DNA of 64,000 nucleotides from CBDCYS01 sp965226185 (GCA_965226185.1 CBDDCT010000005.1:744001-808000), one strand, 5' to 3'. Shown: positions 18,548 to 29,066, counted from the stretch's first letter. Notes: generated by a model from the sequence alone, not told the origin. Translations and numbers: made by a program.

Positions 18548-21088
18548 TCAATCCGTGTAAACAAATTCGTTCAGATTGAGGATCACCCGGCACATCTGCT
18601 CGGTTGCGTGGCGTCTCGCCATCGCGGAATCCCGCGGACGCCCGCTCGGCTCGCGAATCCAAGCAGCCGCTTCGCGATTGAGAAAGGCTGTCATTCGGGC
18701 TCGTTCCAGGGCGGTTGGCGGACGCGCTAATGCCAGCGAATAAGCTCGCTCGATTTGCTTTTCAGGATCGAGTCCCACCTCCCAAACCAGGCGCTCGGCA
18801 AAGTAACGGGTTTGCTCGGTGACAAAATTCCCATTGAAAAGAGTGAGAGCCTGCGGAGCCACGCTGGTCACCGCGCGTTTCGCCGTACTGCGGGTCGTGT
18901 CACACAGGTCCAGCACTTCGAGCATCGGTATCACCATCGACCGTTTGATGAAGGCGTAGATCGTTCTTCGAGAAGCCTCCTCTGCCTCCGATGCTTTCCA
19001 GATCTTGTCGGGGTCACTGTGTCCTGCGAGCGCCGCCGCGGGAATAGGCGGCAGCATGCTGGGCCCGTACATTTTGCGGTTCAGGCGCCCCGTGACCGCC
19101 AGCATGGAATCGCGGACGGCTTCCACCTCGAGCCTGGTATAGGGCACGCGCCACAGCAAGCGGCTTTCTGGATCTTCGGCGCCGTATTGAGCGTTCCATT
19201 GTTTGCTCATGCGGTAGGTGTTACTGGTCAAGATCAGCCGGTGCAGTTTCTTCAGCGACCAGCGGTTGTCGACAAACCACGTCGCCAGCCAGTCGAGAAG
19301 CTTGGGATGAGTCGGCGGCTCGCCAATCTTGCCGAAATTACTGGGAGTCCGCACGAGGCCTTCGCCGAAATGGTGCTGCCAAACGCGGTTGACGATGACT
19401 CTCGCCGTCAGTGGGTTGCTGGGGCTGGCGATCCACCGGGCCAAGGTCAGGCGCCGCAGGCTGGTCCGGCGGGGAGACGGAAATCGCGGCTGCTCGGCGG
19501 CCAGCACGGCCGGGACAGCGGGGGAAACTTTGGGCCCCGGGTTGTGAGCGCTTCCACGGATGAGCAGGTGCGTGGCCGGCGGCTCGGGCGTCGGCTCGTG
19601 CAGGAAGTAGCCGCGCGGCAGATCCGGAATCGACTTCCGCAGCCCAGCGATGGCCTCTTTCAACTCGGCGATTCTTCTCTTCAGCTCTTCGGGAAGATTC
19701 TTCCCGGCCTCGCTCTTGAGCCGGCCGCTATTCCGCTTCACGAGTCTTTCCTGCTCGGCGGTTCGCTTGCCGGCGTCCGTGAGGAAGGCTTTGACAGACT
19801 CCTCGTCCAGTTCGCTTTTCCCTGAGCGAAGAAAGGCCGGCCAGTAGCTTCTCTTGAGCGCGTCAATCTGTTCTTCAAACGGCGCGATCCGGTTCTCGAT
19901 CGCCGCGACTTCGTCCAGCTCCGCCCGTGAGCCGAGTGGCAGATCCAGCTCCGTCCGTCCATTTTGGGGGCGCACCAGACCATCAAAAATCGCAACCATT
20001 CCGTAGTAGTCTCGCGCGGTCAGCGGATCGAACTTGTGGTTGTGGCAGCGGGCGCAGCCGAGCGTCAGACCGAGAAACACCTGCGACGTGGTTGTCACGA
20101 TGTCGTCGAGCTGGTCGAAGCGGTCTTGCGCAAAGTCGGCGGGCTCGTCGTCCCAAGGGCCGAGCCGGTTGTAGCCAAGCGCCACCAGCGTCTCCGGCGA
20201 GACGTCTTCCATTTCGTCACCGGCGAGCTGTTCGACGATGAACCGGTCGTAGGGCTTGTCGTCGTTAAAGGCGCGAATCACGTAATCACGGTAGCGCCAG
20301 ACATGGGGCTTGGCGTTGTCGCGCTCATAGCCGTTGGTCTCGGCGTAGCGCACCAGATCGAACCAGTGCCGCGCCCAGCGTTCGCCGTAGCCGGGACGCT
20401 GCAATAGGTCGCCGACAAGCCGGTCAAAGCTTTCGGGCGAGGGGTCTTTCAGAAGGGCCTGTTGCTCCTCCAGAGTCGGTGGCAGGCCGATCAGATCGAG
20501 GTAGAGCCTGCGCAACAGGGCCCGCGGCTTCGCTGGGTCCGACGGCCTCCAGCCGCGCTGTTCGAGTTTCGCCAGAACGAAGGCGTCGATCGGGTTGCGG
20601 ACCCAAGTTTCGCTCCGAACCGCCGGCACGCTTGGCCGCCGCACGGGTTGAAACGCCCAATGATCGGAAGCAGGACGATCTGACTCAGACGACAGCTCCG
20701 CGGCGTCACCCGGATAGGCCGCGCCCTGATCGATCCAGGCCCGCAGTAGTCCGATGTCATCGGGCGTCAGCTTGTCGCCCTCGGGTGGCATCACCAGGTC
20801 GGGATCCAGTCCGGCGACGTAGCGAATCAGCAGACTATTCGCGCTGTCCCCGGGAACGATGGCCGGGACGCCGGATTCACCGCCGCGGATGGCGTCAGCA
20901 CGGCGGTCGAGACGCAGCTTTCTTAACTGAAGCTGCTCGCCGTGGCAGGTGTAGCAACGCGTCTTCAGAATGGGCTGAATGTGCGTGGTGAAATCGACTT
21001 GGAGGCTGGCCGCCGGAGGCAGTTGCTTCGCCGTTTGGGCCTGGGAGAGGACCGCCAGGAGCGTCCCCAGTAAAATCGCACAAAACAT
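18548..21088 (-). CDS. DUF1549/DUF1553 protein with N-terminal cytochrome c-like domain (PSCyt1-PSD1)
   Basis: 846 aa. A short signal peptide is followed by a haem motif RCYTCHGEQ (CxxCH) in the planctomycete-type PSCyt1 domain. DUF1549 comes next (WVRNPIDAFVLAKLEQRGW, RRLYLDLIGLPPT, WARHWFDLVRYAETNGYERD, FLGLTLGCARCHNHKFDP, with a second CxxCH in GCARCHNH). DUF1553 follows (LARWIASPSNPLTARVIVNR, FGEGLVRTPSNFGKIGEPPTHP, RLILTSNTYRMS, DLCDTTRSTAKR). A coiled region lies between them near residues 360-480. It is probably a periplasmic haem-containing oxidoreductive enzyme acting with the DUF1501 partner on polymeric substrates; the reaction is unknown. Confidence 0.9.
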   Translation of the reverse strand: MFCAILLGTLLAVLSQAQTAKQLPPAASLQVDFTTHIQPILKTRCYTCHGEQLQLRKLRLDRRADAIRGGESGVPAIVPGDSANSLLIRYVAGLDPDLVMPPEGDKLTPDDIGLLRAWIDQGAAYPGDAAELSSESDRPASDHWAFQPVRRPSVPAVRSETWVRNPIDAFVLAKLEQRGWRPSDPAKPRALLRRLYLDLIGLPPTLEEQQALLKDPSPESFDRLVGDLLQRPGYGERWARHWFDLVRYAETNGYERDNAKPHVWRYRDYVIRAFNDDKPYDRFIVEQLAGDEMEDVSPETLVALGYNRLGPWDDEPADFAQDRFDQLDDIVTTTSQVFLGLTLGCARCHNHKFDPLTARDYYGMVAIFDGLVRPQNGRTELDLPLGSRAELDEVAAIENRIAPFEEQIDALKRSYWPAFLRSGKSELDEESVKAFLTDAGKRTAEQERLVKRNSGRLKSEAGKNLPEELKRRIAELKEAIAGLRKSIPDLPRGYFLHEPTPEPPATHLLIRGSAHNPGPKVSPAVPAVLAAEQPRFPSPRRTSLRRLTLARWIASPSNPLTARVIVNRVWQHHFGEGLVRTPSNFGKIGEPPTHPKLLDWLATWFVDNRWSLKKLHRLILTSNTYRMSKQWNAQYGAEDPESRLLWRVPYTRLEVEAVRDSMLAVTGRLNRKMYGPSMLPPIPAAALAGHSDPDKIWKASEAEEASRRTIYAFIKRSMVIPMLEVLDLCDTTRSTAKRAVTSVAPQALTLFNGNFVTEQTRYFAERLVWEVGLDPEKQIERAYSLALARPPTALERARMTAFLNREAAAWIREPSGRPRDSAMARRHATEQMCRVILNLNEFVYTD

Positions 21089-21175
21089 TTCCCGAATCCC
21101 GGCTACAGGATATCAGGTAGCCGGCTGGCGAATCTGAATCGCAGCAGTTAGCGGCGAGGGGCTATCGAGGGCATC

Positions 21176-21955
21176 CTATGCTTCCAAAGGCCAGCGGGCT
21201 GACGCCGTGTAGCCGCCATCGGATGCGATCACCTGGCCGGTCATGTAGTCGGCCGCCGGGCCGCAGAGAAATACCGACAGCCCCGCGATGTCCTCCGGCG
21301 TGCCGAGCCTGGGGTTGGCCTGCACGCCCGCCAGCCACTGGTGCATCTCGGGCGGCTGCCACATCTTGCGGTTGAGGTCGGTCAGGATGAATCCCGGCGC
21401 GATGCAGTTGACCTGAATGTCGTGGGGGGCCCACTCGACGGCCAGAGTTCGCGTGAGCCCGGCCAGCGCGCTCTTGGTCATGGCGTAGATCGACACATAG
21501 GGAATGCCCAGCAGCGACGTCAGGCTGCCGATCAAAACGATCTTGCCGCCCTGGCCGCGCTCGATCATTTGAGCGCCGATGCGCTGGGTCAGCAAAGCGG
21601 GGCCGTGCAGGTTTGTCCGCATGACGTGCTGGTACTCGTCGGGCGTGTACTGCTCGAACCGCTTACGAATATTCGTCCCAGCCACGACGACGAGAATATC
21701 GACATCCGGATGCGCCTCGGCGATGGAGGCAATGGAGTCGTTGTCCGTTACGTCGAGAGAAGCGGTCTCCGCCTGATGGCCCGCTTCGCGCAGGGCCGCG
21801 GCCGCGGTTTCGAGTTTTTCCATTGACCGGGCTGCCAGAATCGTCCGGGCACCCGCTCCGGCCGTAGCTTGGGCGATCGCCAAGCCGATGCCGCGGCTGG
21901 CGCCGGCAATGAGCGCCTTCTTTCCCGACAGCGAAAACATCGATTCCAGCGTCAT
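21176..21955 (-). CDS. Short-chain dehydrogenase/reductase (SDR)
   Basis: 259 aa. ATG at 21955 (MTLESMFSLSGKKAL) with AAGGGA upstream; the longer open frame before it is not supported. Classical SDR features: Rossmann GASRGIGLAIA (TGxxxGxG type), NAD(P)-binding DVTD, a VVAGTN strand in place of NNAG, catalytic Ser in IGSLTSLLG, and Tyr-x3-Lys in YAMTKSAL. The C-terminal GQVIASDGGYTA is usual for FabG-like enzymes. It is likely a gluconate-5-dehydrogenase or 3-oxoacyl reductase-like cytosolic enzyme. It precedes the DUF1549/DUF1501 operon on the same strand with an 87-bp gap. Confidence 0.88.
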   Translation of the reverse strand: MTLESMFSLSGKKALIAGASRGIGLAIAQATAGAGARTILAARSMEKLETAAAALREAGHQAETASLDVTDNDSIASIAEAHPDVDILVVVAGTNIRKRFEQYTPDEYQHVMRTNLHGPALLTQRIGAQMIERGQGGKIVLIGSLTSLLGIPYVSIYAMTKSALAGLTRTLAVEWAPHDIQVNCIAPGFILTDLNRKMWQPPEMHQWLAGVQANPRLGTPEDIAGLSVFLCGPAADYMTGQVIASDGGYTASARWPLEA

Positions 21956-22197
21956 GCGTGAATTCCCTTCTTGCGATTCGTCCGCGATGCGAGCAACCAT
22001 GCTAGCTGCGGATTCCGGGGCAAGCCGATCAGCATTCCGGGATAAAGCCGATGACGATTCCGGGATGTCGGAATCGGCTTGAGGAGACGGCCGGCGACTC
22101 CGTAAAACGAACGAGCCGGCTCTCTCCGCAAGGGGGCGAGCGGTGCTGGGCAATCGGGCGGTGCGATGCCCTCCACTGATGAGTGGAGGAAAACATC

Positions 22198-22413
22198 GTG
22201 CCCCAACCGAGATTGTCCCTGCGCAAGATCAAAGAAGTTTTCCGTCTCCATTACGAACTGGGACTCCGGCAGCGTCAGATCGCCCGCTGCTGCTCGATCT
22301 CTCAGAACTGCGTCGCGCTGCTGAACCATCCCAGCGCGACGCTCATCTCCAGCCTACAATACTTCACCGCGCTGCTCAGTGTGGTGCTGGAGCTGAAGGT
22401 ATCCTCGGACTAA
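22198..22413 (+). pseudogene. IS21-type IstA transposase, N-terminal remnant
   Basis: The first ~37 codons (VPQPRLSLRKIKEVFRLHYE, then LGLRQRQIARCCSISQN) match the N-terminal helix-turn-helix of IS21-family IstA proteins. Homology stops after SISQNCV and the frame ends 36 codons later. There is no DDE domain and no IstB ATPase gene nearby. A short hairpin (CCTCCACTGATGAGTGGAGG, 22171-22190) just precedes it and may be part of the old IS leader. Confidence 0.6.
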
Positions 22414-22835
22414 AGGTCCTATCTCAGCCACAAGGTGGACCGCCTCGAACAGAACTGGCAGCGAGACGCAGCACTCCCTCAGGTTGGTCCCGCAAACTTT
22501 GTGCCACCAAATCGGCGCTCAACAACCCAAGACAAAGGAGAAACGAGATGATGATGACTTACCGATCAGGGGAGGAGACGACACCGATGCTTGCCCGAAG
22601 CCGATCACTTCGAAGAAGATGAACACACCAGCGTCGCTTCGCTCCGAACTGATCGCCATCAGATCGGAATCACTGATCGACATCGTCGGAATCGCCTTGG
22701 GCGAATTGGGGTTGGTCAGTTGGGAGAGAGGCTTGTTGTGGCGGCGGCGATGGACTGGGGAATTGGGTTCGTTTTTCATTTGTTGCGGGTTCGGACGATG
22801 GGGCTGGAGTGCGGGCGACCAGTTGCGGACCTAAA
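22414..22835. other. Non-coding stretch, no gene seen
   Basis: 422 bp between the IstA remnant and the small repeat element. Several short frames exist on both strands, but none has a convincing start, codon pattern or recognisable motif. It may be degraded transposon sequence or the remains of the truncated sulfatase's neighbourhood. Confidence 0.4.
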
Positions 22836-23014
22836 GGGGACAGTCACCCTAACTGATTGACGGGAGCTCCGCGAAATCGAATAAGTTGCTATATTTCAGT
22901 GCCTTAAGACGAGAACAAGATCATTTAAGGAGTTCGGCCCAGGCGAGGTGGCACTGATAAGTCATTTAAAATTAATGGCGAGAGAAGTCAAAGGTAGTTA
23001 AGGTGCCTGTCCCC
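22836..23014. repeat. 179-bp mini-element with GGGGACAG inverted ends
   Basis: The left end GGGGACAGTCACCCTAACT (22836-22854) and the complement of the right end (22996-23014) match at 17 of 19 positions. The right end lies at the point where the sulfatase at 22988-23341 loses homology, so the element marks or caused that truncation. Similar GGGGACAG ends occur at 29511, 59744-59755 and around the RAYT transposase at 63053. This suggests a non-autonomous REP/MITE family mobilised by a RAYT. Confidence 0.65.
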
Positions 23015-23341
23015 AACTTCCAGGGCGCTGTATTTCATCCACGTTCGCCAGCTATAACGACCGGTCAGTAGTCCGTATCGCGTCGGCGTGCATGTAGAGG
23101 CTTCCGTGTGAGCGTCGGTAAAGAGCACGCCCTGCGTGGCGAGGCTGTCGATGTTCGGAGTCCGTAGTTTCGTAGCGCCGTAAGAGCTAAGGTCGGCGTA
23201 TCCCAAGTCGTCGGCGAGGATGAACACGATATTGGGCTTGTCGGACGCCGCCCCGCGTGCACTCGCCGACGCCAGCAGCGCGCTTCCGAACGCCAGCCCT
23301 ACGATAGCTCTTCGGGTGAAACTAACAGATGCCTCGCTCAT
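22988..23341 (-). pseudogene. Sulfatase, N-terminal fragment
   Basis: 117 codons: a signal peptide (RRAIVGLAFGSALLASASA), then the sulfatase N-terminus with metal-binding DD in IVFILADDLGYADLSSYGA, and the formylglycine motif CTPTR followed by YGLLTGRYSWRTW. Homology ends at about residue 102 and a stop follows 15 codons later inside the GGGGACAG mini-element. About three quarters of the enzyme is missing. Its start overlaps the stop of the preceding sulfatase (ATGA), so it was the last cistron of the operon. It closely resembles the intact enzyme at 25399-26964. Confidence 0.85.
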
Positions 23342-25305
23342 AGGTTGTTCCTGGCCGTGGCTGATCCCGAGGCGCCTGGACCCCAGCGGTAGTAGATCTC
23401 TTCACCGCTAATGGCCTTAAGGGCTCGCTTGAATGGGTTATTGATTGGCCCGAACCGCATTTGTTGTTTAAATCTTTCCAAAGTCTGTTGCAGGGGCTCG
23501 ATGGCGGGTTGGAGTTTTTCGTTTGCTTCCGGTGGCTGCGAATCGAGGACGCAGCCGGCCCGGATCTGAGCATCGACACTGGGATGATTCAATGCTTCGA
23601 TCAAGACCGGCAGGCCTTTTTCGTAACGTTGTAGGTTGAACAGGCCTTCGGCCGCGGTAATGCGCACGCTGACCGACTCATCCTGCAAGGCCGCCTCCAA
23701 AGCCGGCTCCACGCTCGAAATAGTTTCCGGTCCACCGGATTGGCAGGCTACCGCCAGGCCGAGTACGGCCCAGAAGCGGACCGCCGAGTCGGGATCTTTG
23801 GTCCGGGCAATCAATTCGGGAATCGCCCTCTGCCCCTGAAGCTGCAGGTTGGCGGTCTCGAGAATCGGCTCGTAGTTCTCCAGCGACTGTCCGAGATCCC
23901 ATGACGATGCTTTTCCTTTTTCGCGCTCAAGCATTTCCGTCTCATCGAGAAGGCCGAGGTCGCGCGTTTCCAGCATCCAATTGTGGAGTTGAGCGCGCAT
24001 CCGTTGGAGGACGTCCTCGTATTGGGGATCGGCGGCTACGTTTCTGACCATGTGCGGATCGCCTTCCGAGTCGTAGAGCTCTTCGATCGGTTTGAATCGC
24101 ATAGCGAGCATTTCCTGAGGGCCGGTGAGTTTCCCCTCGCGGGCCAGCTCAACCCATTTTTGAACGACCACCGCACCAAACTCGAAGTCCTCGTATGGTT
24201 TGAATGGAAGGTGCGCGTAAAAATTTCGCTGGTAGCGATACCGTTGGTCGCGAACGCTGCGGACCATTTCAGACCGGGTATCGAGCCGGTCACGCATGCC
24301 GAACACGTAGTCCCGGTATTCAACATCGCCTTTGCCTTTACAGAACAGCGGCCTGCCATGCATGTACTCGGGCGGATCGATGCCCGCCAAAGACAAAGCC
24401 GAAGGGCCGAGATCCATCAACGTCACCAGCCCATCGATCGCCGAGCCCGGGCTGGCGGGGGCGAGGTGCTGATACTTCTTCGGGAAGCGCACGATCAGCG
24501 GCACGTGGACGCCCTGTTCCCAGGCCGTATGTTTGCCCCGCGGCATGCCCACGCCGTGATCGGACCAGACGAAGACAATCGTATCTTCCCAGAGGCCATC
24601 TTCCTTTAACTACTCAATCAGATCACCCGCGCGATAGTCCACCTGTGTGACCGCATCGTAATAGCGCGCCCAGGCCCTGCGAAACTCCGGCACATCGGGG
24701 TGATAGGGAGGAATTGGAGCCTTCTTCGGGTCGTGGAAATCCTCCGTTTTGAGTCGATACAATCGTTCCTTGACAACTTGGTCTTCAGGAATCTTCGTGA
24801 TACTGGAATGGCACTCCGTGAGATTGAAGACCGCGAAGAACGGCTGGTCTTTATCGGGTCGATTTCGCCAATGGGCTTTATCGCTGCTCTCGTGCCAGTC
24901 ATCGCCTCCCATGTTGTAATCTCTCTTGCGGTTGTTGCTGGTGTAATAGCCGGCTTCGCGCAGAAGGTTCGGGAGCATCTTCGAAAACTCCGGCGGTCGT
25001 GTATTGCTTCGGTGATGCATGCTTCCCAGGGAACTGGGATACATGCCGGTAATCACGCTCGACCGTGACGGAGAGCACACCGGGGACACCGCATAAGCCT
25101 TGTCGTAGCGGATGCCTTCCGCGGCGAGGCTGTCGAAAACCGGTGTGCGGGCATACTCGTCTCCATAGGAGCCCATCATCGGCGTGATATCTTCGAGCGA
25201 AATCCAGAGTATGTTCGGCTTTGCCGCCGTAGGCGCTCCACATCCAGTGATGGCGCACAAGAATGAAAGCGCCGCCAAGACGTGAGTTTGAATCACGCTA
25301 TCCAT
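23338..25305 (-). pseudogene. Sulfatase with C-terminal HEAT-like repeats, in-frame TAG at 24610-24612
   Basis: The start at 25305 has GGAGG ten bases upstream and a lipobox-like signal (FLCAITGCG). The N-terminal part has ILWISLEDITPMMGSYGDEY and the formylglycine motif CSPSR. The frame stops at TAG after GDLIE but continues in the same frame with LKEDGLWEDTIVFVWSDHGV and the sulfatase C-terminal half (DLYDSEGDP-type ELYDSEGDPHMVRN). About 130 residues of HEAT-like repeats follow (AIPELIARTKDPDSAVRFWA). The family usually has Gln at the TAG site, so a single C-to-T change is likely. It is a nonsense pseudogene unless the base is an error. Confidence 0.85.
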
Positions 25306-25398
25306 ATTCGCTGGCCTCCGCCTCATTGATGTCTCAGCCGATTGGCACGAGCGCTCAGCCCGCCGGCGCCTTTGCCGTCGGGAGCACGGGTCGATAAA

Positions 25399-26964
25399 TC
25401 ACCGGCTGCGTCCTTCCGTTTTGATCTTGTGCAGCAGCTGGCGCAGCCTCTTGGCGACCTCAGGATGCTGGGCGTAAACGTCCGTCTTCTCCCCAAGGTC
25501 TTGGGTCAAGTTGTACAGTTGCGGAGGCTCGCCTGGCTTGGCTTTCCCGTCGCGATACCCCCCGCCGCCTTGGCCATCAATCAGTTTCCATGGGCCCTCG
25601 CGAATCGCGAGCATCCCGTTGCCGCCGCTGTGCATCACGCGTGGAGAATCATCAAGCTTGCCTCCAAGCAAGGCGGGCAGCACGTTGAAGCTGTCAGGTC
25701 CGGCTGCCGGCGGCGCCTCCACGCCGGCCACAGCGGCGAACGTCGCCAACATATCGGCCAGGGTGATCGTTTCCTCTGAACGCGTCCCGGGGGTAATCTT
25801 TTCCGGCCAGCGGGCCAGGAAGGGAACGCGGTGCCCGCCTTCCCAGATATCGCCCTTGCCGCCACGGAGAACGGGCCCGTTGGCCGGGTGCTCGACCTCG
25901 GGCGCTGCAGGCGCCTCTCCGTCACCGTAGCCGGCGCCCCGTTGCGCATTGCTCGAGGCCGGGTCCGTCAACCCGCCGTTGTCACTCGAGAAGATCACCA
26001 GGGTGTTTTCCGCCAACCCCAGGCGATCGAGCGCCTCGAGAACCTCGCCGACGGACCAGTCCAGCTCTTCGATGAAGTCGCCATAGACGCCGAATTGACT
26101 CGCGCCTTTGAAGCGGACGTTCGGGGTGAAGGGCCGATGAGGCTGGTGGGGGGCGTAGTAGAGAAAGAACGGCTGTTCTTGTTGCGCGCACTTCTTTAGT
26201 AGGGAGACGGTCTTTTCGGTCAGCTCGAGTGCGAGCTCGTTATCGTTCCAACGAGCAGCTTTCCCGCCCTCCATCTTCCCCAAGTAGCGAGACTCCATCT
26301 CGCCGATCGGATCGTTCGGGTCCAGGCCGACGACACGGTGGTTCTCCACAAAAACGAATGGCGGGTAAGAGTTGACAATGGGGAGCCCATAGAAGTAATC
26401 GAAGCCAACCTCGAGCGGACCAGGCTTGAGCTCTCCGTTCCAGTCGGGGCCGCCTTTCCTGCTCCGCCAGGAGTTTGGCGCGCCCTGTCCTTCTCGGTTT
26501 TTGGCGTAATCGTCCTCACGACCGAATCCCAGGTGCCACTTCCCAATGTGGGCGGTGTAGTAACCGGCTGATCGCAGCACAGACGCCACGGTCGGCCGGT
26601 TCTCGTCAATTAACAATGGCGCGTCCGAGCTCAGGGCGCTTCGCGTTAGCCATGTCCGCCAGCAGTAGCGCCCGGTCAGTAACCCGTATCGAGTAGGGGT
26701 GCAAACCGAAGACGGGCTATGAGCGTCGCTGAAAAGCACGCCTTCTTCCGCCAGGCGATCGATGTTCGGCGTCTGGATTGCCGTCGCCCCGTAGGAACTG
26801 AGATCCCCGTAACCGAGGTCGTCCGCCAGGATGAAGATGATGTTGGGCCGGGATGGCGTTCCCTGCGCATGCAGGGGCATTGACAAAGCTCCAGTCAGCT
26901 CCAAAAGAAGTGCGGCCCGCAGAGGCCCCGGACGGTTCCGTTGGTTGCAGCTTAGAGTCGCCAT
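25399..26964 (-). CDS. Arylsulfatase-type sulfatase (intact)
   Basis: 521 aa from ATG 26964, which gives a clean signal peptide ending at HAQG. An upstream ATG at 27021 overlaps the previous stop and is the alternative start. Type I sulfatase features are complete: NIIFILADDLGYGDLSSYG (metal Asp pair), CTPTRYGLLTGRY (Cys converted to formylglycine by FGE), GKWHLGFG, YAPHQPHRPF and IFSSDNGGLTD, then the C-terminal ELYNL-type LYNLTQDLGE. Expected to be exported and to remove sulfate esters from organic or polysaccharide substrates. It is the only intact member of a four-sulfatase operon. A true FGE is not visible in this window. Confidence 0.92.
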   Translation of the reverse strand: MATLSCNQRNRPGPLRAALLLELTGALSMPLHAQGTPSRPNIIFILADDLGYGDLSSYGATAIQTPNIDRLAEEGVLFSDAHSPSSVCTPTRYGLLTGRYCWRTWLTRSALSSDAPLLIDENRPTVASVLRSAGYYTAHIGKWHLGFGREDDYAKNREGQGAPNSWRSRKGGPDWNGELKPGPLEVGFDYFYGLPIVNSYPPFVFVENHRVVGLDPNDPIGEMESRYLGKMEGGKAARWNDNELALELTEKTVSLLKKCAQQEQPFFLYYAPHQPHRPFTPNVRFKGASQFGVYGDFIEELDWSVGEVLEALDRLGLAENTLVIFSSDNGGLTDPASSNAQRGAGYGDGEAPAAPEVEHPANGPVLRGGKGDIWEGGHRVPFLARWPEKITPGTRSEETITLADMLATFAAVAGVEAPPAAGPDSFNVLPALLGGKLDDSPRVMHSGGNGMLAIREGPWKLIDGQGGGGYRDGKAKPGEPPQLYNLTQDLGEKTDVYAQHPEVAKRLRQLLHKIKTEGRSR

Positions 26965-27761
26965 TCTTGATGCCCCGCTGACCAAGACAAGGTGATCGTC
27001 ACGGGCATGCCTAGAGATCATAGCGGATCAGGAGCGGGGAACTTAGCGCCATGCTCCTTCAGCATGGCATCCAACCGAGCCTTCATTTCAGCCGCCTTCT
27101 CAGTCATGCGATTGACCAGGTTGTCCGACTCTCCGATATCGCGTTTCAAGTTGTAGAGTTCCTGGCGTCCGTCTTTGTAATACTGGATGAACTTCCAATC
27201 CCCGACTCGGACGGCGCTGCTCGGTTTGGAGATCCTGTCGTGCGGGTAGTGCCAGACCATTGGCCCCCGGTCCAGGTCCGAATCACCTGCCAGTATCGGC
27301 TCCAGGCTCATGCTGTCAACGTGTTGTTCGGAGCGCAGGGCCTGTCCGGTCATCTCAAGGATGGTCGGGTAGAAGTCGGTGCTGATGACCGGTTTGTCGC
27401 AAACGGATCCGGGCTTCGTGACGCCGGGCCATTGGACAATCCAGGGCACGCGAATGCCGCCTTCATGCAACTCGCCCTTGTAGCCGCGAAGCGGCCGGTT
27501 ATGTGTCGCCGCACGAAAGCCGCCGTTGTCGGAGGTGAAGACGATAATCGTATTTTCTTGGAGCTTTTGGTCATCCAGCCATTGGAGGAGGCGGCCGACA
27601 TTCTCATCGAGCGATTCGACCATCGCGGCATAGGCGGCATTGAGCGTGGCGTTGGCCTGGCGGGCTTTCTTCTGGTATTTCCTGATCTTCTCCTCTTTCG
27701 CGTGGAACGGCGCATGCACCGTGTAGTAGCTCAGATACATCAACCATGGTTTCTTCTCTCT

Positions 27762-29066
27762 GGCTCTGTCAAGAAATAAGTGAAATAAGTGGAGGCGGTT
27801 TTGTTTTATACTTGTGGTGGTGGTCAACCACGAAGACATCCAGCGTCGGTTCCGTTCTTTGTCACCCTTCCTCGACGAGCGGATGCGGCGTTTGGTGGCG
27901 GCGGCCGAGAGCGCGGCGATCGGGTACGGGGGAGTTTCAGCGGTGGCGCGTGCGACAGGCGTGTCCCGTCGAGCGATTAGCGAAGGCATCAAGGAACTGA
28001 GCCGGCAGAAAGCGCCGCGCCAGGCTCGATCCGCGGAGGTCCGAATTCGGCGCAAGGGTGGCGGACGAAAGAAGACCATCGACAAGGATCCAACGCTGTT
28101 GGAGGATCTAGACCGCTTGGTGGATCCGGCGACTCGGGGAGATCCTGAGTCCCCGCTGCGCTGGACGTGCAAGAGTGTGCGCAAGCTGGCAGAGCAACTG
28201 CGGCAGGAGGGCCACGCCGTCAGTTATCAGACCGTGGCCGAGCTGCTTCACGCCATGGGCTACAGCTTGCAGGCCAACCAGAAGACGCTGGAGGGAAGCC
28301 GGCATGCGGATCGGGATCAGCAGTTTGAATATATCAACCGTAAGGCGCGGCGTTATCTGCGGCAGGGCGAGCCGGTGATTTCGGTGGATACCAAGAAAAA
28401 GGAGCTGGTGGGCGATTTCAAGAACGCGGGGCGCGAATGGCAGCCGAAAAGCCAGCCGCAACAAGTTCGGGTTCACGACTTCGCAATCGGTGAGGCGGGC
28501 AAGGGCAAGGTGGCTCCCTATGGGGTCTACGACTTGGGGCGTAACGAAGGGTGGGTCAGTGTGGGGGTGGATCACGACACGGCGGCCTTTGCGGTCGAGA
28601 GCATTCGCCGCTGGTGGCGCTGGATGGGACGCCCGAGCTATCCGCAAGCGCGACAGCTGCTGATCACCGCCGATTCCGGCGGCAGCAACGGCGCACGGGT
28701 GCGCTTATGGAAATGGGAACTGCAGCAGCTAGCCGACGAAACCGGGCTGACAATCTCGGTCGCTCACTTCCCGCCGGGCACCAGCAAGTGGAACAAGATC
28801 GAACACCGTCTCTTCTCTTTCATTAGCCAGAACTGGCGTGGCAAGCCGCTGACCAGTCACGAGATCATCATCAACCTCATCGCCGCCACAACCACCACCA
28901 CAGGTCTGGCAGTGAAAAGCAAACTCGACTCCAACATCTATCCCGCGGGGGTCAAGGTCAGCGATCAGCAGATGGCCCAACTCAAACTCCGCAGAGACCG
29001 GTTTCATGGCGACTGGAATTATAAACTCCTGCCTGAAAGTTGATATGGTTATTTGCTGACATACCC
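27762..29066 (+). mobile_element. ISAzo13-family insertion sequence
   Basis: 1305 bp with imperfect inverted ends: the left end GGCTCTGTCAAGAAATAA aligns with the complement of the right end GGGTATGTCAGCAAATAA. A TCT repeat flanks it on each side (27759-27761 and 29067-29069). Excision with one TCT rebuilds the sulfatase frame, which fixes the boundaries. The orientation is opposite to the host gene. It carries one intact transposase gene. Confidence 0.88.
27814..29043 (+). CDS. ISAzo13-family transposase
   Basis: 409 aa from a GTG. The N-terminal DNA-binding part has GYGGVSAVARATGVSRRAISEG. A middle segment reads SPLRWTCKSVRKLAEQL and YQTVAELLHAMGYSLQAN. The DDE-type core has candidate acids in VISVDTKKKELVG, LLITADSGGSNG and WNKIEHRLFSFI, the typical ISAzo13 pattern. 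Length is normal for the family and no break is visible, so it is probably active. Confidence 0.9.
   Translation: MVVVNHEDIQRRFRSLSPFLDERMRRLVAAAESAAIGYGGVSAVARATGVSRRAISEGIKELSRQKAPRQARSAEVRIRRKGGGRKKTIDKDPTLLEDLDRLVDPATRGDPESPLRWTCKSVRKLAEQLRQEGHAVSYQTVAELLHAMGYSLQANQKTLEGSRHADRDQQFEYINRKARRYLRQGEPVISVDTKKKELVGDFKNAGREWQPKSQPQQVRVHDFAIGEAGKGKVAPYGVYDLGRNEGWVSVGVDHDTAAFAVESIRRWWRWMGRPSYPQARQLLITADSGGSNGARVRLWKWELQQLADETGLTISVAHFPPGTSKWNKIEHRLFSFISQNWRGKPLTSHEIIINLIAATTTTTGLAVKSKLDSNIYPAGVKVSDQQMAQLKLRRDRFHGDWNYKLLPES

Noticed and set aside
24610..24612. TAG as a recoded sense codon (pyrrolysine or similar)
   Set aside because: Other genes here end normally at TAG, no PYLIS-like element or pyl gene is seen, and one point mutation from CAG explains it.
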